From positions 1-64,000 of the forward strand of contig NZ_CP015039.1 of assembly GCF_002079305.1 (NCBI RefSeq): a DNA stretch of 64,000 nucleotides, written 5' to 3'. Source of the DNA: Rhodovulum sp. P5 (lineage in GTDB: Bacteria > Pseudomonadota > Alphaproteobacteria > Rhodobacterales > Rhodobacteraceae). The notes below the pieces were generated by a model that saw nothing but the letters and a program-made list of their open reading frames with translations, was not told where the DNA came from and searched no databases. The translations under genes and the position numbers were made by a program. Below are positions 34,754 to 43,432 of the stretch, piece after piece; positions within the stretch are counted from its first letter, which is position 1; each line of letters starts with the position of its first letter.

Positions 34754-36403
34754 TTACGCCCAGCCAAGGTGGTGGACGTTGATCTCGTATTTCGGGTGCA
34801 TCTCTGCCCCGACAACCCCGTCCTTGTAGTGGCGGTAAAGCGAGCGGAAATAGGGAATGATCGCCACGCCTTCGTCGACCATCATCTGTTCCAGCTTGGC
34901 CATGACGGCCTTGCGGGATTCATTGTCGGCAATCGCCGTCGCCTGGTCGAGCAGCGCGTCGAACTCGGCCGAGCGGAAGCCCGTTTCATTCCACGCCGCC
35001 GTGGACCGGTAGGCGAGGTTCAAAAGCTGGATTCCGGTTTCCCGGTGGTTCCAGTTGGTCGAGGAGAACGGGTATTTCGTCCAGTCCTGCCAGAAGGTCG
35101 ATCCCGGCATGATGGTCCGCTTGACCTTGAAGCCCGCGTCGCGCAGTTGCGCGGCCACGGCATCGGTGGTGTTCTTGCGATAGTCGTCGTCGATGGACAC
35201 AAGCTCATGCTCGTAATCCATCATCCCGGCCTCTTCCATCAGGCGGCGGGCTTCCTCTACATTCTTTTCGTGGGCCGGGATCTCGGCATAGTCGACATGG
35301 ATGCCCGGCGCGACATGACAGTTGTTGCGCGACTGGATGCCAAGGCCAGAGATGCCGAGTTCGAGTGGCACCGCGTTGTCGACGGCCAGGGCCAACGCCC
35401 GGCGCACCCGGACATCGGCATAGGGTTTCATGCCGTCGACCTCGGTCTCCTGGTTCGGCCGGATGACCACGGTGGAGGAGGTGCCGACTTCGCTTTCGAC
35501 CCAGCCGATTGCGGTGAAGATGCCCACGAACTCTGACACCGTTTCATAGGTCATGTCGAATTCATCGGCATCCGCGCCGGCCAGCCATGCGGAGGGATCG
35601 GTGCCGTAGTCGAGGAATTCCACCCGGTCGAGCCAAGCCTCGCCCCAGTATGTGTGGTTCGGGTTCTTCACCAGAACGCATTTCTCGCCGACCTTCAGCT
35701 CCTCGATCATGTAGGCGCCGGTGCCGATGCCGTGGTCGGTCAGGGCCTGCCCGATCTTGTCCTTGGGAACGACCGCTGCCGGATAGTCGGCCATGCCGAA
35801 CATGATCGTCCCGTCCGGGCTGAGCGGTTTCAGCTTGACGGTGTGGCTGTCCACGATCTCCACCGCGCCATCGGCGGCCTGACCGTCCTTGATCAGGGTC
35901 GCCATGCGGGACGCCATGGAGTTGCCCTCGACCGATGTGTCGCACCAGCCGATGATATTGGCGGCGACATCCTCTGCGGTGAAGTCGGTGCCATCGTTCC
36001 ACGTCACGCCCTTGCGGATGTTCATCGTGTATTCCGTGGCGTCGTCATTGGCGCTCCAGCTTTCCAGAAGCATGCCGTGCAGGGTGTTGTCGCGGCCGGT
36101 CTCGACCAGATACTCGATCGTGCCGCGGGTCTGGTGCGCCATCTCCGACCAGTCATAGGTGCGCGGGTCCTTCAGTTCACGGCAGCTCATCTGGATGCGC
36201 AGGGTGCCGCCCATCTGCGGCTTTGCCTGCGCCCGGGCCGGGGCCTGCAGGCCGATCAGGCCATAGGCGGCGGGAACCGCAACGCCCAGCGCCGTCGCGC
36301 GGGCCAGAAACTCCCGGCGGCTGATAAGGCCTTGGCGGTGTTCGTCGGCGTACATTTCTGCCGCCGGGTGGGTCCGCGCGCTGGGACGGGTGGGTCTGGT
36401 CAT
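34754..36403 (-). CDS. ABC transporter substrate-binding protein, peptide (SBP_bac_5) family
   Basis: The 549-residue periplasmic protein has a twin-arginine signal (LISRREFLARATALGVAVPA). A family 5 solute-binding domain follows: GGTLRIQMSC, YTMNIRKGVTWNDGTDFTAE, LKPLSPDGTIMFGMADYPAAV and DVRVRRALALAVDNAV. It delivers a peptide or related ligand to the Dpp-like permeases encoded downstream. Tat export suggests folding before secretion. The ATG at 36403 gives the N-terminus; the frame further upstream is open but is antisense to other genes. Ligand unknown. Confidence 0.9.
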   Translation of the reverse strand: MTRPTRPSARTHPAAEMYADEHRQGLISRREFLARATALGVAVPAAYGLIGLQAPARAQAKPQMGGTLRIQMSCRELKDPRTYDWSEMAHQTRGTIEYLVETGRDNTLHGMLLESWSANDDATEYTMNIRKGVTWNDGTDFTAEDVAANIIGWCDTSVEGNSMASRMATLIKDGQAADGAVEIVDSHTVKLKPLSPDGTIMFGMADYPAAVVPKDKIGQALTDHGIGTGAYMIEELKVGEKCVLVKNPNHTYWGEAWLDRVEFLDYGTDPSAWLAGADADEFDMTYETVSEFVGIFTAIGWVESEVGTSSTVVIRPNQETEVDGMKPYADVRVRRALALAVDNAVPLELGISGLGIQSRNNCHVAPGIHVDYAEIPAHEKNVEEARRLMEEAGMMDYEHELVSIDDDYRKNTTDAVAAQLRDAGFKVKRTIMPGSTFWQDWTKYPFSSTNWNHRETGIQLLNLAYRSTAAWNETGFRSAEFDALLDQATAIADNESRKAVMAKLEQMMVDEGVAIIPYFRSLYRHYKDGVVGAEMHPKYEINVHHLGWA

Positions 36404-36559
36404 TCGGTCACTCCCTGTTTCGTCTGAAAGCCTGGGTGCCTCTGCCAGAACCGGCCCTGCGCCACATGCGCCCGTCGGATCTGCATCAGCCATCGCTTTC
36501 TTACGTCCACTATTCCGCGCGACCGGCGCGGATGAAACTCCGAAGCGTCTTCTGGATCG

Positions 36560-36592
36560 AAAACGACATTCGCCCTTACCAAAAACGACATT
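36560..36592. repeat. Two direct repeats of aaaacgacatt, 22 bases apart, upstream of the ABC operon
   Basis: Identical 11-base copies occur at 36560-36570 and 36582-36592, two helical turns apart. They sit in the 263-base region between the binding-protein start and miaA. The spacing fits binding of a dimeric regulator on one DNA face. The regulator is not known, and nothing else is identified in this intergenic region. Confidence 0.45.
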
Positions 36593-36666
36593 TTGCTGCG
36601 TTGCAACCGAAAGCTGGCCCTGATCCGGCACGTTGCCTGCGGCGGTGTGGCCCGCTGCGGGGACGC

Positions 36667-37548
36667 TCACCTGCCGACCGTCAGCCGCGGCCATTCGCCA
36701 AGGCGAGAGCGGAACCACGTGCGCTGCCGCTTCGCATATTGCCGGGTGGCGGTCTTGGCGGCGGCCTTCGCCTCTTTCAGGGTCATTTCGCCCCGCACAT
36801 GGGCGACCAGTTCCGCCGCCCCTATGGCCCGCGCGGACTGGGCAGCAGGGTTCCAGCGGGGCAGGTTGGCACGAACCTCGGCCAAGGCGCCGGTTTCCAC
36901 CATACGTTCGAACCGCATATCGATCCGGTCGTTCAGCCAGTCGCGGTCGGCCTCCAGCACAAGCGGCTGGGCATCGGCCAGCGGCAACAACGGTGGCGGC
37001 GTCTCGTCCTGCCAACTGGCCAGCCCGCGGCCGGTGGTGCGCTGCACTTCCCACGCGCGCTGGATCCGAACGGGGTTCTGCCGGTCGATCCGGTCCGCCG
37101 TTGCGGGGTCGAGATCGGCCAGCATCGGTGCGGGGCCATCGGCGGCCATGCGCTGGTCGGCTTCCGCGCGGACCTCGGGCGGCGTCGGCGGGATTTCGGC
37201 CAGACCCTCGGTCAGCGCGGTGAAATAGAGCCCCGTCCCGCCAACGAAGATCAGCCGCGCCCCGCTGTCGAGCAGGGGTTTTACGTCGCGCAACCACTGA
37301 CCGACCGAATAGTCGCCGTCGAAGGGCACATGGCCGTAAAGACGGTGCGGCACGCAGGCTTCGTCCTCCGGCGTCGGGCGCGCGGTCAGAACCCGCCACC
37401 CCGCAAAGACCTGAAGCGCGTCGGCGTTGACGATCGTCCCGCCGGTATGCTCGGCAATCTCCATCGCGATGGCCGATTTCCCGCTGGCCGTCGGACCTGC
37501 AAGCAGGACATGGCGCGAGGGGTCGAGCGATGGGATCTTCATCTGCAC
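36667..37548 (-). CDS. miaA: tRNA dimethylallyltransferase
   Basis: MiaA transfers dimethylallyl to A37 of tRNAs reading codons that start with U. The 293-residue protein has the P-loop GPTASGKS (residues 18-25), the catalytic Asp in [12 protein letters not shown], the FVGGTGLYF block and [15 protein letters not shown]. The C-terminal tRNA-binding region ends [12 protein letters not shown]. All family hallmarks are present. It is divergent from pyrH, 76 bases apart, so both promoters lie in that gap. Confidence 0.97.
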   Translation of the reverse strand: MQMKIPSLDPSRHVLLAGPTASGKSAIAMEIAEHTGGTIVNADALQVFAGWRVLTARPTPEDEACVPHRLYGHVPFDGDYSVGQWLRDVKPLLDSGARLIFVGGTGLYFTALTEGLAEIPPTPPEVRAEADQRMAADGPAPMLADLDPATADRIDRQNPVRIQRAWEVQRTTGRGLASWQDETPPPLLPLADAQPLVLEADRDWLNDRIDMRFERMVETGALAEVRANLPRWNPAAQSARAIGAAELVAHVRGEMTLKEAKAAAKTATRQYAKRQRTWFRSRLGEWPRLTVGR

Positions 37549-37624
37549 AAGGTCCCTTTATGGGCGTTGAAACCGGGCTGGTTTTCCGACATTTTGCCGC
37601 CAGGGCAAGAGATGTAAATCGGGA

Positions 37625-38371
37625 ATGATCCATATGAGCGAGGGCAGCGCCAATCAACCGCCGGTCGCCTACAAGCGCGTACTGCTGAAAATCTCGGGCG
37701 AAGCGCTGATGGGGGACCAGGGCTTCGGCCTGCATCCGCCCACCGTGCAGCGCATCGCCGAAGAGGTGAAAAGCGTCCGCGACCTGGGCGTGCAGATCTG
37801 CATGGTGATCGGGGGCGGCAACATCTTTCGCGGCCTTCAGGGCAGCGCACAGGGGATGGAGCGCACGACCGCCGACTATATGGGCATGCTTGCCACGGTG
37901 ATGAACGCGCTTGCCATGCAGTCGGCGCTGGAGGGCATGGGTGTCTTCTGCCGGGTGATCACGGCGATCCGCATGGACGAGGTGGCCGAACCCTACATCC
38001 GGCGCCGCGCCGTGCGTCATCTGGAAAAGAACCGCGTCATCATCTTCGCGGCCGGGACCGGCAACCCCTACTTCACCACCGATACCGCGGCCACGCTGCG
38101 CGCCAACGAAATGGCGTGCGAGGCGATCTTCAAGGGCACGAAGGTGGACGGCGTCTATGACAAGGACCCCAAGAAGTTCTCTGATGCCGTCCGGTATCCC
38201 GACATCACCTATGACGATGTGCTTCAGAAAAACCTCAAGGTCATGGACGCATCCGCCATCGCTCTGGCCCGGGACAACGACCTTCCGATCATCGTTTTCA
38301 GCCTTGATGAGCCGGGCGGCTTCCGCGGCATTCTAGCGGGGCAAGGCACCTATACAATCGTGCACGGTTAG
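37625..38371 (+). CDS. pyrH: UMP kinase
   Basis: PyrH phosphorylates UMP to UDP in pyrimidine nucleotide synthesis. The 248-residue amino-acid-kinase-fold protein has [29 protein letters not shown] and [16 protein letters not shown], the phosphate- and UMP-binding loops, and [12 protein letters not shown]. The ATG at 37625 or the one three codons on (37634) could be used. It is the first gene of the pyrH-frr-uppS-cdsA-dxr series, a widely conserved order. Confidence 0.97.
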   Translation: MIHMSEGSANQPPVAYKRVLLKISGEALMGDQGFGLHPPTVQRIAEEVKSVRDLGVQICMVIGGGNIFRGLQGSAQGMERTTADYMGMLATVMNALAMQSALEGMGVFCRVITAIRMDEVAEPYIRRRAVRHLEKNRVIIFAAGTGNPYFTTDTAATLRANEMACEAIFKGTKVDGVYDKDPKKFSDAVRYPDITYDDVLQKNLKVMDASAIALARDNDLPIIVFSLDEPGGFRGILAGQGTYTIVHG

Positions 38372-38415
38372 CGTTATAGCAACTAAAGACGCCAATAACG
38401 AGAAGAGACAAGACC

Positions 38416-38985
38416 ATGGCGGAAGAAGACGATTTGGAAATCGATCTCGACGATCTCGCACGCAGGATGGACGGCGCGATGGCGGCGCTGAAGCACGAAT
38501 TCGCGTCGCTTCGCACCGGTCGTGCCTCGGCCAGCATGCTCGACCCGGTGACGGTCGATGCCTATGGTTCCCCCACGCCGATCAACCAGGTCGGGACCGT
38601 GAACGTGCCCGAACCGCGGATGGTGACCATCAATGTCTGGGACAAATCGCTGGTTTCCAAGGTCGAAAAGGCGATCATGGAGTCCGGTCTGGGGATCAAC
38701 CCGCAGACCAACGGCACGATCATCATGCTGCCGATCCCGGAGTTGAACGAGGAGCGACGCAAGGAACTGACCAAGGTCGCCGCGCAATATGCCGAACAGG
38801 CCCGCGTCGCCGTGCGCAATGTGCGCCGCGATGGCATGGAACACCTGAAAAAGGCCAAGGCCGCGGGCATGAGCGAAGATGACAACAAGATCTGGCATGA
38901 CGAAATTCAGGAACTGACCGACACGCACATCGCCGACATCGACAAGGCGCTGGAGCACAAGCAAAAGGAAATCATGCAGGTCTGA
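38416..38985 (+). CDS. frr: Ribosome recycling factor
   Basis: RRF, with EF-G, splits the post-termination ribosome. The 189-residue protein shows the usual three-helix bundle and small beta domain: [20 protein letters not shown] near the N-terminus, PLNQ-like [16 protein letters not shown] and [20 protein letters not shown]. The length is normal. It follows pyrH by 44 bases and is co-directional with uppS. Confidence 0.98.
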   Translation: MAEEDDLEIDLDDLARRMDGAMAALKHEFASLRTGRASASMLDPVTVDAYGSPTPINQVGTVNVPEPRMVTINVWDKSLVSKVEKAIMESGLGINPQTNGTIIMLPIPELNEERRKELTKVAAQYAEQARVAVRNVRRDGMEHLKKAKAAGMSEDDNKIWHDEIQELTDTHIADIDKALEHKQKEIMQV

Positions 38986-38999
38986 CGCTGTCGGATCTC

Positions 39000-39746
39000 A
39001 TGGGTCGGAAAGGGGGCCGCGTGGCCGCGAAAGACACGAACTTCATGGGACCGACCCATGTTGCCGTCATCATGGACGGCAACGGGAGATGGGCGCAGAT
39101 GCGCGGCCGGCCCCGCCTGTTCGGCCATCAGGCGGGCGTGCGCCGGGTGCGGGAAATCGTCGAAGCATGCCCCGACCTTGGCATCCGCTACCTGACCGTC
39201 TTTGCCTTCTCGACCGAGAACTGGCGCCGCACCCAGGCCGAGGTCAGCGGGTTGATGAACCTCTTCCGCCGCTACATCCAGAAAGAGGCACAGGCCCTGC
39301 TGGAAGCCGGCGTTCGCGTGCGTTTCATCGGGGATCGCGACCGGCTGGAGCCGAAGCTTGTCGACATGATGCATGCGCTTGAGGAACTGACCGCGGGCAA
39401 CGAGCTGCTCAACCTGACCGTGGCGATCAACTATGGCGGCCGGGACGAGGTTGCCCGGGCGACGCAGCGGCTGGCCCGGGAAGTTGCGGCCGGTCGGCTC
39501 GACCCCGAGGATGTGGATGCCGAAACGCTGGCCAGCTTTCTCGACACCTGTCTGCTGCCTGACCCCGATCTGGTGATCCGCACCAGCGGCGAGGCGCGGA
39601 TATCCAACTTCCTCCTCTGGCAGTCGGCCTATGCGGAATATGAATTCTCGCCCGTCCTATGGCCCGATTTTACCGCGGACCACTTTGCCGAGATCGTCTC
39701 GAATTTCGGGGCACGGGAAAGACGCTACGGGGCGGTGAAAGCCTGA
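39000..39746 (+). CDS. uppS: Undecaprenyl diphosphate synthase
   Basis: UppS extends farnesyl-PP with eight isopentenyl units to give the C55 lipid carrier for peptidoglycan and glycans. The cis-prenyltransferase hallmark HVAVIMDGNGRWA holds the catalytic Asp; FAFSTENW and RTSGEARISNFLLWQ are also present, with NYGGRDE between. The ATG at 39000 is assumed, but a GTG at 39021 (VAAKDTNFMG) is possible. The stop overlaps the ATG of cdsA. Confidence 0.96.
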   Translation: MGRKGGRVAAKDTNFMGPTHVAVIMDGNGRWAQMRGRPRLFGHQAGVRRVREIVEACPDLGIRYLTVFAFSTENWRRTQAEVSGLMNLFRRYIQKEAQALLEAGVRVRFIGDRDRLEPKLVDMMHALEELTAGNELLNLTVAINYGGRDEVARATQRLAREVAAGRLDPEDVDAETLASFLDTCLLPDPDLVIRTSGEARISNFLLWQSAYAEYEFSPVLWPDFTADHFAEIVSNFGARERRYGAVKA

Positions 39747-40540
39747 TGGCGTCGTCTGGTTCGTGGAGCGACCTGAAAGCCCGGTTGTGGACCGGGGCGG
39801 CCATGGCCGTGGTCGGAATCGTCGCGATTGCCCTTGGCGGGTTCTGGTTCGCAGCACTCGCAGCCGTGGTCAGCGGCGTGATGATCTGGGAACTGACCCG
39901 GATGGTCGAACCGGGCGCGGCTGGCGAGCTTGCCAAGGTGCTGGCATGGGCATCCGGTGTAAGCGTCTTCATCGCGTGGCTATTGCCGGTCTATCTGGCC
40001 TTGCCTCTGCTGGCTGTTCCGGCGCTTTACGGTGGCCGCCGTGTGGCGGCGGACCGGACGCTGTTCGTTGTTTTCGCGCTGGCGATCCTTGTGGCCGGTT
40101 ACGGTCTTGCCAGTTTCCGCTCCGAACACGGGATGGTGTGGTTGATCTGGCTGGTGCTGGTGGTGATTGCCACCGATATCGCCGGCTATTTCGCGGGCCG
40201 GTTCATCGGTGGGCCGAAATTCTGGCCGCGCGTCAGCCCCAAGAAGACGTGGTCAGGCACGCTGGGTGGCTGGTTCGCCGCGATGCTGATCGGGCTGATC
40301 TTCCTGACCTTCACCAATGCGGGCACGGATCTGCCCTGGATTTCCATGCTGCTGTCGCTGGCCAGCCAGATGGGCGACGTTGCCGAAAGCGCGTTGAAAC
40401 GCCGCGTTGGCGTGAAAGACAGTTCTTCGCTCTTGCCGGGCCATGGCGGATTGTTCGATAGGTTCGACGGTCTTCTGGGCGCCGCGCTGTTCATGCTGCT
40501 GGTCGCCCAACTGGTTTATGTGCCCGTAGTGAGGTTCTGA
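39746..40540 (+). CDS. cdsA: Phosphatidate cytidylyltransferase
   Basis: CdsA makes CDP-diacylglycerol from phosphatidate and CTP in the inner membrane. The 264-residue protein has about eight spans and the C-terminal signature: KRRVGVKDSSSLLPGHGG and LFDRFDG, with the metal-binding aspartates. The ATG overlaps the uppS stop (TGATG), supporting this start over longer readings. Shorter than some CdsA proteins, but complete. Confidence 0.96.
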   Translation: MASSGSWSDLKARLWTGAAMAVVGIVAIALGGFWFAALAAVVSGVMIWELTRMVEPGAAGELAKVLAWASGVSVFIAWLLPVYLALPLLAVPALYGGRRVAADRTLFVVFALAILVAGYGLASFRSEHGMVWLIWLVLVVIATDIAGYFAGRFIGGPKFWPRVSPKKTWSGTLGGWFAAMLIGLIFLTFTNAGTDLPWISMLLSLASQMGDVAESALKRRVGVKDSSSLLPGHGGLFDRFDGLLGAALFMLLVAQLVYVPVVRF

Positions 40541-40546
40541 CAGCTA

Positions 40547-41728
40547 ATGCGACGGCGGATCACGGTTTTCGGCGCCACCGGCTCGATCGGTGAAAACACC
40601 ATCGACCTTCTGACCCGGCAGGGTGGGCCCGAGAGCTACGACGTCGTCGCGCTGTCCGGTGGTCGCAATATCGCGCGGCTGGCCGAACAGGCCCGCGACT
40701 TGCAGGCCGATCTGGCCGTCACCGCTTATCCGGAATGCTATGACGACCTGAAGGCGGCGCTTGCCGGATCGGGTGTTGAGGCCGCCGCGGGGCCGGAGGC
40801 GCTGGTCGAGGCCGCTGATCGTCCGTCCGACTGGATCATGTCGTCCATCGTGGGGGCCGCGGGGCTCGTGCCCGGCATGCGCGCGCTCAAGCATGGCACG
40901 ACGCTCGCGCTGGCCAACAAGGAAAGCCTCGTCACCGCCGGGCCGCTGTTGCTGGCAACGGCCGAACAGCACAAGACCCGTATCCTGCCCGTGGACAGCG
41001 AACATTCCGCCGTATTCCAGGCTCTGGTGGGGGAAGACATCGACGCGGTCGAACGGGTTGTCATCACCGCCTCGGGCGGCGCCTTCCGCGACTGGCCGAT
41101 CGAGGATCTGGAAAAGGCGACCCCCGAACAGGCGTCATCGCATCCGAACTGGGCGATGGGTCAGCGGATCACGGTCGACAGCGCATCCATGTTCAACAAG
41201 GCGCTGGAGCTGATTGAGACCAAGGAATATTTCGGCATCGCGCCCGAAAAGATCGACGCCGTCGTTCACCCGGAATCGATGATCCACGCGCTGGTCGGGT
41301 TCCGCGACGGGGCGCTGATGGCGCATCTGGGCGCGCCGGATATGCGCCATGCCATCGGCTATGCGCTGAACTGGCCCGACCGGGCCGATCTTCCGGTTGC
41401 CCGCCTCGACCTGGTGGAACTCGGCCAACTGAACTTCCGCGCCGCTTGCGAAACGCGCTGGCCCGCGCTGCGCCTTGCGCGCGAGGTGATGGCGGCGGGC
41501 GGTCTTACGGGCGCGGCCTTCAATGCCTCCAAGGAGGCGGCGCTTGACGCATTTCTTGGCCGTCAGATCAAATTTACCCAGATGTCGCAGGTGGTTGAGG
41601 CGGTTCTTGAAGCCCTTTCCCGCGACGGTGGCCTCACAAATACCGAAATCAGCCTTGAGAATGTGCTCCATGTGGACCATTTGGCACGGGAAGAGGCCGC
41701 CCGTGTGGTCGCAACGCTAGAGCACTAG
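40547..41728 (+). CDS. dxr: 1-deoxy-D-xylulose 5-phosphate reductoisomerase
   Basis: Dxr converts DXP to MEP, the committed step of the non-mevalonate isoprenoid pathway that feeds UppS. The 393-residue protein has the NADPH-binding GATGSIGENT (residues 8-17), LANKESLVTAG, LPVDSEHSA with the metal-binding acid, and ASGGAFRDWPIEDLEKATPEQ. The substrate loop and DSASMFNKALE are present too. All family motifs are intact. Confidence 0.98.
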   Translation: MRRRITVFGATGSIGENTIDLLTRQGGPESYDVVALSGGRNIARLAEQARDLQADLAVTAYPECYDDLKAALAGSGVEAAAGPEALVEAADRPSDWIMSSIVGAAGLVPGMRALKHGTTLALANKESLVTAGPLLLATAEQHKTRILPVDSEHSAVFQALVGEDIDAVERVVITASGGAFRDWPIEDLEKATPEQASSHPNWAMGQRITVDSASMFNKALELIETKEYFGIAPEKIDAVVHPESMIHALVGFRDGALMAHLGAPDMRHAIGYALNWPDRADLPVARLDLVELGQLNFRAACETRWPALRLAREVMAAGGLTGAAFNASKEAALDAFLGRQIKFTQMSQVVEAVLEALSRDGGLTNTEISLENVLHVDHLAREEAARVVATLEH

Positions 41729-41747
41729 TCGCAAGAAGGCTGTTTTT

Positions 41748-43094
41748 TTGGATCTTGTCTCTTTGATTCCGTCTTTCGGGAGCGCGGCATTCACCGTCGC
41801 TGCCTTCGTCATCGCCCTGTCGATCATCGTCGCCGTTCATGAATACGGGCACTATATCGTCGGGCGCTGGACCGGCATCCATGCGGAAGTCTTCTCGCTG
41901 GGGTTCGGGCCGGTGCTGTTTTCGCGGCAAGACCGGCGCGGGACGCAATGGCAGATCGCCGCCCTTCCGCTGGGTGGTTACGTGCGGTTCCTGGGCGATT
42001 CCAACGCGGCCAGCGCCAAGGCCGGGGGCGCGATGGCGCAGATGGATGCCGAAACCCTCCGCCACACCATGCATGGTGCGCCATTGTGGGCGCGGACGCT
42101 GACGGTTGCGGCAGGACCGGTCTTCAACTTCATCCTTTCCGTGCTTGTCTTCGGGGTGCTGGCCTTTGCCAGCGGCGTCGCGGTAGAGCCGCCGACCGTG
42201 GGCAAGCTTGCCCAGCTTCCGCCGGCCAGCGTCCAGCAGGCCGAACTTCGCGACGGCGATACGATCCTTGCCCTGAACGGGCGGGAGACACCGGATTTCA
42301 CGGAATTCTACGCTGCCGTCGACGCACTTTCCCCGGAAGAGGACGCCGTTTACCGCGTGCTGAGGGACGGCACCGAGACCGAGGCCGTTGGGCCCTATCC
42401 GTTCCCGGCCATCGCGACATCCATTCAGCCGCAATCGGCGGCCCATGATGCCGGGCTGAAGGAAGGCGACGTGGTGACCGCCATCAACGGGCAGCCGATC
42501 AACTCCTTCTCGGAGTTGCAGGAGATCATCGGAACGTCGAAAGGCGAACCGGTCGCCCTTTCGGTCTGGCGCGACGGCGAGACGCTGGCATTCGAGATGA
42601 CGCCGCGCCGGATGGATTTGCCGACCGCCGATGGCGGGTTCGAGACACGCTGGCTGATCGGCATGACCGGTGGTCTGGCGTTCGAACCCGAAACGCGTTT
42701 GCCCGGCCCGCTTGAGGCACTGAATTACGGTGTGGACCAGTTGACGATGATCGTGCGCTCCAGCCTGTCGGCGCTGTATCACATGGTCACGGGCGCAATC
42801 AGTTCGTGCAACCTGTCCGGGCCGATCGGCATCGCCGAAAGCTCCGGTGCGGCGGCGAGCCAGGGGTTGTCGAGTTTCGTGTGGTTCATCGCCATGCTGT
42901 CGGCCGCTGTGGGGCTGCTGAACCTGTTCCCGGTGCCAGTGCTGGATGGCGGCCATCTGGTTTTCTACGCCTACGAAGCCGTCACCGGGCGCCAACCCGG
43001 CGAGCGGGTCATGCGTTTCCTGATGACGGCCGGTCTTGCGTTGATTTTGGCGCTGATGGTCTTTGCCCTGTCCAACGATCTGTTTTGCCCCTGA
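41748..43094 (+). CDS. rseP: RIP metalloprotease RseP
   Basis: RseP is an inner-membrane site-2 protease that cleaves anti-sigma factors and signal peptide remnants. The zinc motif HEYGH (31-35) lies in the first span and the third ligand in NLFPVPVLDGGHLVF near residue 400. A PDZ region covers roughly 200-280 (PQSAAHDAGLKEGDVVTAING). The TTG at 41748 is the probable start; a T7 run sits just before it. Normal length (448). Confidence 0.94.
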   Translation: MDLVSLIPSFGSAAFTVAAFVIALSIIVAVHEYGHYIVGRWTGIHAEVFSLGFGPVLFSRQDRRGTQWQIAALPLGGYVRFLGDSNAASAKAGGAMAQMDAETLRHTMHGAPLWARTLTVAAGPVFNFILSVLVFGVLAFASGVAVEPPTVGKLAQLPPASVQQAELRDGDTILALNGRETPDFTEFYAAVDALSPEEDAVYRVLRDGTETEAVGPYPFPAIATSIQPQSAAHDAGLKEGDVVTAINGQPINSFSELQEIIGTSKGEPVALSVWRDGETLAFEMTPRRMDLPTADGGFETRWLIGMTGGLAFEPETRLPGPLEALNYGVDQLTMIVRSSLSALYHMVTGAISSCNLSGPIGIAESSGAAASQGLSSFVWFIAMLSAAVGLLNLFPVPVLDGGHLVFYAYEAVTGRQPGERVMRFLMTAGLALILALMVFALSNDLFCP

Positions 43095-43169
43095 TCCACC
43101 GTTTCGCCAAACTTCCGACAGGATCGCGGCCTAACCTGTTCGGGTAGCCGACCAGAGGGGAATGCGACC

Positions 43170-43307
43170 ATGACACAGGCGGTTCGAACGATTCAGGACG
43201 GGTATCTTGGCCTGAAGCTTTTGCTGGAGGTGAATGGCGACCGAATTCTGGTGCCGTCCGCCATCGGCGCGGCGCTGGTGATCGGGGCACATTTCGCCAC
43301 GGTTTGA
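43170..43307 (+). CDS. Small 45-residue conserved-looking membrane protein
   Basis: GAGGGGA precedes the ATG. The product begins MTQAVRTIQDGYLGLKLLLE, continues VNGDRILVPSAIGAAL and ends VIGAHFATV, giving a polar N-terminus and one hydrophobic C-terminal segment. I believe similar small proteins occur between rseP and bamA in other Rhodobacterales, but cannot check that here. Position suggests an envelope-linked role. The rest of the 43095-43432 gap holds a GC-rich hairpin (43328-43346) and no other gene. Confidence 0.6.
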   Translation: MTQAVRTIQDGYLGLKLLLEVNGDRILVPSAIGAALVIGAHFATV

Positions 43308-43432
43308 CGGGGCTGTCCCCCGCCCGTGGGGCGAAGGCAACGCCCCGGCCCCAAATAACCAAGCCCTTTTGACAATGGCTGCCGTTCCCGCTAGCACCTG
43401 CTCAAGGCAGGACGCTTTTTCGGGGTGGCAGA

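Noticed and set aside
36404..38020. Long open frame extending the binding protein upstream by over 500 codons
   Set aside because: It is antisense or out of frame to miaA and pyrH; the Tat signal starting at 36403 marks the true N-terminus.
43328..43346. Hairpin after the 45-residue gene as an intrinsic terminator
   Set aside because: A 6-bp stem with a 7-base loop and no T-run; could be structural but is too weak to call.
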